A DNA stretch of 10,657 bases from Phoronis ovalis (lineage: Eukaryota > Phoronida > Phoronidae): positions 1 through 10,657 of the forward strand of contig JAOXYB010040927.1 in NCBI GenBank assembly GCA_028565635.1, read 5' to 3'. The notes below the pieces were generated by a model that worked only from the letters and a program-made list of their open reading frames with translations, ran no database searches and was not told the DNA's origin. Position numbers and translations under genes: made by a program. This document shows positions 1-9,300 of the stretch, in pieces; the first letter of the stretch is position 1; each line of letters begins with the position of its first letter.

Positions 1-232
1 AAAGTTTTTTTTGGTAACCTCTTTGAAAAACTACTGCAGCAAGCCATCATAGGTAGTCGTCTATCCAGGATTAGGACAGCAGGAATGTAGAACCTTAATT
101 TTTCAAAGATGCACAGATGACGTATTGCATTACCCTCAGTGTCAGATGTGGATAACTGTATTATTACAGTTTGTCTCTTCTTGGAAGTTTGTCTGTCCTA
201 GTTAAACCTGTCATAATGTGTTTCAATTGCAG
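1..232 (+). other. End of an upstream intron
   Basis: AT-rich sequence leading to the acceptor tttcaattgcag at 221-232. It is the 3' part of the intron that follows the exon with the first strand of the Ras-binding domain. No coding text was seen. Confidence 0.85.
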
Positions 233-336
233 GTAAAAGTGCGTCCAGGATTGACATTACGGGACAGTCTGATGAAAGCTATGAGGAATCGTGAACTTCA
301 ACCTGAAACATGTATGGTATTCAAAAAGACTCCAAA
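233..336 (+). CDS. Raf: Raf exon: Ras-binding domain, middle part
   Basis: The exon follows ..ttgcag and ends before gtaagt. It gives 34 codons plus two bases, starting [20 protein letters not shown]. This aligns with the second strand and first helix of the RAF1 Ras-binding domain, where it faces the Ras effector loop. The basic contacts are kept: Lys at codon 15 (RAF1 K84), Arg at codon 18 (RAF1 K87) and Arg at codon 20 (CGT at 290-292, RAF1 R89, the residue most needed for Ras binding). The first strand of the domain, normally ending in a NKQRT-like turn, must be on an upstream exon. The exon is 104 nt, the length I recall for the matching human BRAF exon, which suggests an old intron position. 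The exit is phase 2 (two bases of a Lys codon). Confidence 0.94.
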
Positions 337-3300
337 GTAAGTAATAGAATTATCAGTATGTCAAAATAGATACATGGTGCATATTGTGGTCTGGTAATTT
401 TTTTGCTGGCTAACTGGATAGATGTGGTCACTTTTTAAAAGTCCAGTTAAGATTGTTGACATAAATCCGATTTATATTAGCATAATACAAAAGTAAGTGA
501 ACAATCTAAATTCGGCCTAGTACATTTGTCAAGTTGGCCGAATTTGTGAGCGGGATAATAGATATTTTCATACAATTTTCTACTAAAACAATGGCAGAAA
601 ATGAGCTACAAGCAGGAGTTTTGCCCTCGCAACGAGGGACTTGACAGCTATGCTAGTATTTGAATGAAAGCTTATTATCTTAGTACTTGCATCTGTTATA
701 GTTATTCAAGATTAACATGCATGTTCTCTCCTTCCAGGGAGCAGCTTAGCTGGGAAACAGATGCCTCACTTTTAGCTGGGGAAGAACTAGTAGTTGAACA
801 AAGGGAACAATTTCCAACTGCTACCAGTATATCTCACAATTTTGTAAGTACTGGTGTTTAGTAATTGTTTTAACGTGGATTTATGACTTTGTTCTTGTCT
901 TATTTGTAATGTGAAGAACTTGGGAGAAGTAGCATGCATGACTTGCTAGTGCCATCTGGTATATCTAGAGGGAAATATTAAGAACAGTGCAATTATAACT
1001 GTTGTAATTATCATGTAAGCGCTCTAGTTCAGTGCAACTGCATCACCTGAAGTTATATGACTCTTCTGAATAGCATGGAATTTACATTATAACATTGCTA
1101 ACTGTGAGTGGAAAGATTTGTTGTATTGTCATACTTAACCAGTGGATAAAGATACTTATGGTGTGAAAACGTGTAACCTTTTTGCTGTGAACTATGACAA
1201 TGTTGGAACTCTCAGTGCTGAACAACTTTAAAAAGATTTTTTTAAATATTGCTAAATTAATTTTACTTTTCAGGCACGTAAAACATTTTTCACTTTAGCC
1301 TTCTGTGATAGTTGTCGACGACTTTTGTTCAGTGGTTTTCGATGTCAAACCTGTGGTTACAAGTAAGCGTCAATAACAATAGGTGTAACCATGTATATTG
1401 TTAAAACAAAATTTCCAAACGCTCTGTAAATATTAATGGCGTGGTTGCTTGTAGGTTCGTTCTCTTATTTCAAATGTTACATTTTCTTCAAAGGATCTGT
1501 TTATGCTAATATGTCTTTTAATATTGATACAAATGTATTAGCAATTACTCTTAATTGTAATTTCATTAATTAAATATTATAAATGTTTTAGATTTCATCA
1601 GCGTTGTGCAGATAGGGTGCCTGCCCTATGTCAGCCTTCAGGAGATGAATACTTAGAAACAAATCGTGAAAAAATTAAACAGTGAGTACTATGTCTGCAT
1701 TCTTACAGTCATTTTTACAAAGATTTGCATAGTCAAAAGACACTGCATAGTATGAGAGCATTGAATTCTCAAGTTCACCCAAGACCACAGTACATTAAAT
1801 ATTTAGTTCTAGCTAAGTTAAGCATGCGACAATATTTAAATGCATTACTAAAGTTTTATCGAAGCAGGCTGTTGTATCTCTTCTTCTTGGTAACTTATTA
1901 CAATACTTGTTTATTCATGTATTGCTTTATTGTCATACTAGTAGACATGCAAGCAGAATATTCTTGTGAATTCTGTTTTTATTACTGGAGTGTTTTTGTT
2001 TCAGTGACTTTCTTAATTGTAGTTAATTTGGACTAACCAGCTTTGCCTTTCAGGAGATTAGCTATTACCTGGTATCTATGGGACATTTTCCTGCATGGCA
2101 ATTATCTGAAGATGTGAAGCTTGTGCTTAAAATAACTTGTATCAGTAGAACAAGAAATATAGAGCTTACATGCGAGACATAAGGATAAGTTGATGTCTTT
2201 CGTGCGTGCATTTTTACATTTGAAGACTCAGACTAACATGTTATTTGATTAGGGCAATAATAGACAAAACTGTCAATTTTGTTTCAGTATTCTAGCAGGA
2301 GAAGACAGTGACAATGAGTCAAATTCTGGCGTTTCCACGCCAACAAAAATTCGCCATCGGCAGTCATTATCGCTCCCTCCCCCAGCGCTCAGCACGCGAG
2401 AACGTTCTACTTCTGCACCTAATGTCTGTTTAAATAATGTTAACCAAAATAAGCCACACGTTATTGAGGTATGTCGATGTCTCGTACCTAAGGGACTCGC
2501 TTAATGTATAATAGGACTGTTGTGTGAAGTTGCTACTTATATATCGCAGATTGTGGGATTTCATTTGTTTGCTGAACTTCAGTTTTTCTGAAATGCATAA
2601 GAAATAATTATTAATTTTTGGTTTTTAATAATGGTCACTTTATTTAGTGTGTACAGCCACATTTAAAATTCTGTGAAAATTTCTGCATTACTTGTCAAAA
2701 AGTCTGGATATTAAACATAGTTTGACAGCTTAGCATACAGTCCTATATTTTGTAATCCCCATTATATATACTTCCCCTATTTATATAATATCTGTTTGGC
2801 TTGCATGTATATGTATGTATCATTTAGAACTTATTTGTGTTAAGTCGTATGTGTTTCCTCGTATGTGATTGTAGATTTTTAGCTGCCCCAACGATGCCGT
2901 ATCCTGTGCCTTCGTCACAACACCGTGTCCCACCACCACCTTTAGGGTCAAGATCGAATTCAGCTCCCAATGTAGCAGAGTTCTTAGTGAATCAAGGGAA
3001 TTTTAATAATGAATATATAGAGGTATCATACTGCAGATTGCTAATAGTTTTTTCATTTTCTGCACTTTGCCCTGGTTTGGGTTTCCTCTCACCTTTCACC
3101 TTTGACATGATTCTGGAAATGTAATCTACCTTTTCTCTCTGAATATGACTGCTGTGCACCTATCACTTTAACTGTGGAGATTGGATTCACATTTGCCAAC
3201 TACCTTATTACTAAAAGTAGTATACATGAATGGGGTAACTTGCTAAAGTATGAATGTTTTAAATACCTAAAACAATCATTTCCCCTGGAATATGAATTTT

Positions 3301-6300
3301 ATACTATGTGAAGATGCTATTATCTTGTAATAAATTTACAGAGCATTCAGTCAGTGGCATGAGAAATTCTAATGATATGTAGATACTGTTACTGGATTAT
3401 TCACTGTTTCCTTTAAGTCACTTCTTACTTTGTGATAATGCATTTTTAGTCCAATGTAAAATTTGACATGTTTTACTAAATAGTCTGCATGAGTCTGATG
3501 TGTTCCTGTAATAGTTTTAAAATTCATAGCGTGCAGTTAGATTTACAATCACTTTTTAAGCCAATCACACAGAGTGCATGGGCATATAGTCATAGGCTAT
3601 CTTCATTGTTGTCACCCTACGTAACAGTTCTTTGTGTTACTATAACAGCTTCAGTTTTTACTAAATCAACTTCATATTTGGTACAGGGCAGCCACCATTG
3701 TTCCCGAGAGGGACGCTCAGACTTGTCTTTTCATGCAAAGACGAAGTGATGCTTAGACGATCCAAAGGTTGAATTATGAAAGCCTTAGGTGGGCAGGTAT
3801 AAAAGGCTAGTTGGCATTTTAGAATGACCTTGAAAAGTGGGTCAGATGCCGATGGGAATCTTCAACATTTTTTGTTGTGCTTAATACTTTCTTTGTACCA
3901 CAATAAATGCTTCAGTTTTTTCCCCATCAATGTTATATTTGGTACAGGGTAAAAACAGGTCAAAGTACATATAATTTTATTCTGGATCACATCCATGATG
4001 GGGCTAATGCTCATTCTTGAGATAGTACGTCACAAGAACAGCTTCAGTTTTTATATGATTAGCTTCATATTCAGTACAAGTCAATGTCGAAGTACAGGTC
4101 AGGTATACTTTTCACCTGGATTACTTCCAATTGATTGACTGGTGGCCATGATTGTTCCCAAGAGAGCTCGTCATATTAAACCACTTTCCAGAAAGATAAA
4201 GCATTGACTAAACGATACGAAGGGTTGAATCATGGAGCCCATGTGTTGATTGGTGTAATAGACTAAGTGGGATTTTGAATGACCTTGAAAAGTGGATCAA
4301 TAGCCGATCTGAATTATCAACATTTTTCATTGTGCATATCATTTCTTTGTCTTGCTATAACTGCTTCAGTTTTTTTATCTGATCAGCTTTATGATATAGG
4401 GTAAAGATGTAATTTTGACCGGATTACTTCCAAGATTGCCGACTGGCAATAACAGCTTCAATCTTTACCCGATCAGCTTGATATTTATGTACAGAGCAAG
4501 TTAAGGTCAAAGAACTGGTCGGGTACAATTTTGACCCGAATTACTTTCAATATGACCGACTGGCTCAAAGACAAATTTATGCTTAGATGATTCAAAGGTT
4601 GATTTATGAAAGCCGCGAGTGGGCTAGGTGGTATTTCATAATGACATTGGGTCAACTGCCGATCCAAAATTCAGCATTTTTTGGCAGTGGTCAAACTGCT
4701 TTTGACCCAGATTTTGAAAACTGACACATAGAGAGATTGCTTTAATTCAGAAGGTAACAGAGACCAAAATAGAGGTCAATCTTGATTTTGACCTGATTAT
4801 TTCCAATATGGACGACTTAAGCCCATGGGTGAAATAGGCTAGGTGGTATTTTAGATTGACCTTGAAAAGTGTGGTGAACATCTATCGCAATGTTCCACAT
4901 TTTCAATTAAGTTAATTTTGTCCATAAAGCTCTTGTAGAGCGATCCGTTTTAGCCAGAAGTTAAATACAGGTCAAGTTTAATTTGGATTAATAAAATCAA
5001 TTCCACTATGGTCAACTGGTCAGCTAAATTTATTCCCAGAGATAAGCTTAGATGGGTACACCAAAGCTTGCTATCATTGCATGTTGCTGTGACATTATTA
5101 GCATGTTAACTTAGCTGCATTTCAATGTTAAACATTGCTGCAATGCTACAATTACTTATTGTTATTTTTTGTGTACCTTCGTTAACAAGAAGGTAACTGG
5201 TGTGCAGCCGATTTTTTATTAGTTAGCCACAGATATTTGAGTAGATATGAATCTTTTGCTAATGTATATTGTATTTTAAAGAATGAGTCGTTTCTGTCAC
5301 ATATTCTGGATAGTAAACCTATTTCTGCTGAAAAATTATACAACTAAAAGAGACTAGTCAGCAGTGTATGACAGTTTATACTATTGTGCTAAATAAGAAA
5401 AGAAATTATTTCTGTAATGATTTGTGAACTTCTGCCCATTTTAATACCAAAATATCTATTTTACAGGATTTAGTACGAGGCTCATCCAGCACTCTTCCAC
5501 ATGGAATAAGCCCTTCAGGTAAGATAGTATGTCTGTGGGAGAGATTAGCTCAGAAAATTCTATCTGGAAAGTTTTACTGAGAGGCTTGTCCTGCATACAT
5601 TTTAAATTCTCCCTCAATTCTAAAGTTTGGAATAGAACTAGGTAAGATCAGCAAAGTGTTTAGAACAGGTTTGTAATTTTTTTCCTGTTTTTTTTAATTT
5701 TAATTTGCATATGTCTAAGCTAAGGTGGTATGACCTGTGAATCTGCATTTGTAGCAGTTCCTGCCGACATTTGTTACCAAGTGAACAAGGGGATAAGTCT
5801 TGTAAAAGGGGCTCTATATAGAATCTAGCATGGGTCTGCTGCCTTAGTTTAAGTACATCTATTCCCTAACATGTACCCTATGTATGTTGTTTTTGCTTTT
5901 AAGAAGTTATGCACCTTGCCACTGTGGGTCACACCGTGTTACTTTGCATTGATTTTAAACATCTGTGGCAATATTATACAAGTGTCACAAGTTTTTAGAA
6001 ACAGCACGGTCTGTTTATTTTCACTATATAACTGTTATATGGAAAATGTGTTGTCACTAAAAACAACGATAATTAAAACTTAAGAGATAAAAAGGCATGC
6101 AAATTTTCATTTTTATCTGAATGAAAGATGTGATAAAAACATTTTAAATTTTCCATTGTATTGTGTCATTGTTCACAATTCTACATCAGTTCTGTCTTCT
6201 CTTGGCACAAGTACTGTTTTAAAATGCATTTTTGTGTAAATCGCAATGGTTTTTCATTCGAAGTTTGAGTATATGAGTTATACCAATAATCATGCAACAA

Positions 6301-9300
6301 ACTATAAAGAGCTGATATTCCTGTTTTCTTTAGGCTTAAATATTTATTTTTGTTGGAAAAACCTAGAAACATGCAAATGCATTTTTGAAATATAATTTTG
6401 AAAACTTTAAAACATTTGCATGCTGCCAAGCAGCAAAAATTCCCCGCATCCTATTTCCTACTCTAATTAGATTTTTGCTGCACTTCATTTTATTTTGGGG
6501 TTTTTAAAGACAGCTGAGCAATCTTGGTAAACTTTAGTGCCACATATTGTTCTTCAGTTTAAATATCCATGGTGAAGGGGTGAAGTGAAGTGAAATTAAC
6601 ATTTTATTCCTGGACTTCCTTAATAACTTAAACAAAGTTTTAAACATTAAAGTTAACATCCTTTATATGAATTTCTTGAATAGCATGTAAATTAATTAAT
6701 TTTTTGGAAGTTGCAAAATCTAGGGGATAAAATAATGAACACTTCAGAAACTTACGAAATTAGATTTGACAAAATAAATAACATTATGCTACAGGAGTGC
6801 AAGCAGATCTCATTATAACATGTGATTGGCTTATCTAGTTGAAAATTGTCACACTTACTTTGGAAATCAAGAAATCTTGTATTAAATTAAATATTATTTA
6901 ATAATAGTACATAATGTGTGGTATATGTCAGCATGTCAGTTTCTGTACAGCGTTCCTATTGTGTCTTTTGTAATGTTGTGAATCCAGCATTGACTTGTCC
7001 ATGAATTAATTCGCACTATTTTTTCTTTGAGATTGGTAATGGTAATGACAAATTTTCAAAATTTAAAATAAGTTTGATGCGATGTGGAATACAGCATTAT
7101 ACATCTACTAAATAATTTGATTTTCTACAATTTAATTACCTTCTTTTTTAAAATCATAGTGAAATTGAATATTAGTTTGAATCTTTGTACAAGCAGGAAA
7201 TAAGGGGTAAATCAACTGAATGGAGTAGCCAGTGAGGGGACTATGCCTAACCTAAAGTGCTTAAGTGCATATTGATCGGGTATGAGAAATAATATCACTA
7301 TTGTTTATCGAATACTTCACCAAAATAACCAGTGCGGATTAATTGAATGTGAAGTCTCTTAAATCCTTTGCTATCAGTGTTGTACGTGTTGTTGCAGAGT
7401 ATTATTCAAATCATCCGAAATCAAAAAGGCACGGAAGTGAAAGCACCGCACCAGCGACATTACGGAAAAATTTTCCCTATGCAACTTTACATAAAGGTTT
7501 GTGTTGAAAACATTAAAAGCAACATGCCAGGGAAGACATTTGAATAGATCTTACTGCTTGTCAATCACGCATTTATAGATTAGTCCCTGATATTGTCACT
7601 GTTTAAGAAACTTTTGAGCCAGTAATGAATGATATTTTCCATTGGTTGGAATTGTGTTATCATGTGTTGTGAGCTGTACTCTTCTTTAGAGACTGCATGT
7701 ATAAAGTGAAAACATCCCTTTCAGTAAAATTATTTGGTGTTTATTGAACAACTAGCAGAGTTTACTGCAAGAAAACTTCATTTTGCTACTGATTTACAGA
7801 GATGTCGCATGTTTGCTTTTTGTATCACTGACTGCAATTTAAACAAATATCTCGAATGTGTTTATCATCCTGTACTTGGTTTTTAAGTGCCTGAAGCACT
7901 AGACTTCGGAATATTATCCTTGTTAAGAACATTTTGTAAATTTGTAGTATTCGTTTTTAATACAGGAGTAAAGAATATCATATATGACATTGTATTTTCA
8001 GGTCAGAATTTAATCTCGCCAGTAAGTTCACTAATAACACAAAGTCCTGTTCAAAGCCCTACAAAAGTAAATGCATCACCACCTGTTACTGTAAAAAATG
8101 GACAACGGTCAAGGTCAGGTTCAGCAGAATCACAAACAGCAAAGAAAGTGGTATGTACATTTAGTTGCTGTGTAATCTTTAAGGACTTGCAAAAGTTTGA
8201 TGTTTCTAATGAAACTAAAGTAAAGTTTGAAATTTGTGCAAGAGGCTGGTGTAGCTTAAAAGCAAAAAATAAGTCTTGATATTTCGTGGCAACCTCAAAT
8301 CAGTCTGTGAAGAGTTTTAAAACTGAAGATTAATGCTATGCCTAGAAGTAACATGCGTCTATCAGTTAGCAACAATTTTGGGTAGGTAGAAAACTAGGTC
8401 AATATACATGAGCTGCTTAAAGATTTGTTCTCTCTGAAAATGGCATAACATTCAAAAACAATTGCATATGCTAAGTGTGTGTTAGTGATTAAGCGTTCTG
8501 TGTAATGTTACATTTTGTGAGGACAAAGAGGTGGCATGGTAGATGTAGTAAATATATACAGATTATGATCCAGCTTAAACGTAGATTTTCTTGCCTTAGA
8601 TATGATTTTGTTCCCAATTATACCTTCATAAATCATTAACATAAGCATGTGTACTTACAAATGCTCACATACACATCTTTATTATCTATTATTGTATGTT
8701 TTTGTATATTTCTACATTATAGAGAACACGGAGAGACTCAAATGAAGACTGGGAAATAAATTATAATGATGTGCAAGTAGGGCCACGGGTTGGCTCTGGC
8801 TCATTTGGGACTGTATATACAGGACACTGGCATGGTCCAGTTGCTATTAAAAAACTCAATGTCTTAGACCCTACACCAGAACAGATGAAAGCTTTTAAAA
8901 ATGAAGTGGCAGTTTTACGGTAAGTGTTAATTCAACATAAGTACATTTTGTAACAGCAGACACTTCCTTATGTTGAAGTTTATTTAGTTTGGCGTATTTG
9001 CAATACATTCAAACATTACTTACTCCACTTTTTTCCCTCAAAATGGGCTTCCATTACAGGAAACTCTCTTTTCTTGCAGAAATGGTTAAAAACAGAGTGT
9101 AAGCAAAAGAGTTTGGTGTTAATGGATAAAAATATAAAATGATTTTGGCTGATTACTTCTTTAACTACTTTTAGAAAAACACGGCATGTGAACATCTTAC
9201 TGTTTATGGGCTGTACATCGAAACCAGAGTTAGCGATTATTACTCAGTGGTGCGAAGGTTCAAGCTTATACAAACATTTACATGTGGAAGAGACCAAGTT

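Larger units (their letters stand above)
337..737 (+). other. Intron in Ras-binding domain, with two small hairpins
   Basis: Intron between the first two exons, gtaagt to ccttccag. It is AT-rich apart from a block at about 508-640 holding two GC-containing inverted repeats, listed separately. I see no coding text. Confidence 0.88.

Noticed and set aside
624-645. Hairpin as a transcription terminator
   Set aside because: The setting is a eukaryotic intron and no T run follows the stem.
664-737. ATG-led start of an open frame running into the exon at 738
   Set aside because: The bases before 738 end in a clear ctccttccag acceptor and do not resemble Raf; the ATG is intronic.
1725-2036. 103-residue open frame on + strand
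   Set aside because: Lies wholly inside an intron between well-supported Raf exons, with hydrophobic low-complexity text and no family likeness.
2288-3022. Both 14-3-3 exons used in series, giving a Raf with two such sites
   Set aside because: Exon B after exon A is out of frame and stops at 3004-3006; the alternative acceptor at 2883 also gives a stop (TAG in the proline run).
3023-3030. Exon B donor gtatca as a U12-type donor
   Set aside because: Only the first five bases fit; CCTT is missing. It reads as an ordinary weak U2 donor.
3489-3749. 86-residue open frame on + strand
   Set aside because: Overlaps the start of the repeat array; its text follows the repeat modules and has no family likeness.
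3902-3907. AATAAA as an intronic polyadenylation signal
   Set aside because: A single hexamer inside the repeat array, with no supporting downstream element and common by chance in AT-rich sequence.
4485-4667. 60-residue open frame on - strand
   Set aside because: Inside the repeat array; no recognisable protein and no splice or promoter support.
5871-6429. Open frames 5871-6083 (+) and 6181-6429 (-)
   Set aside because: AT-rich intron text rich in Leu, Phe, Cys and Lys, with no domain and no conservation evidence.
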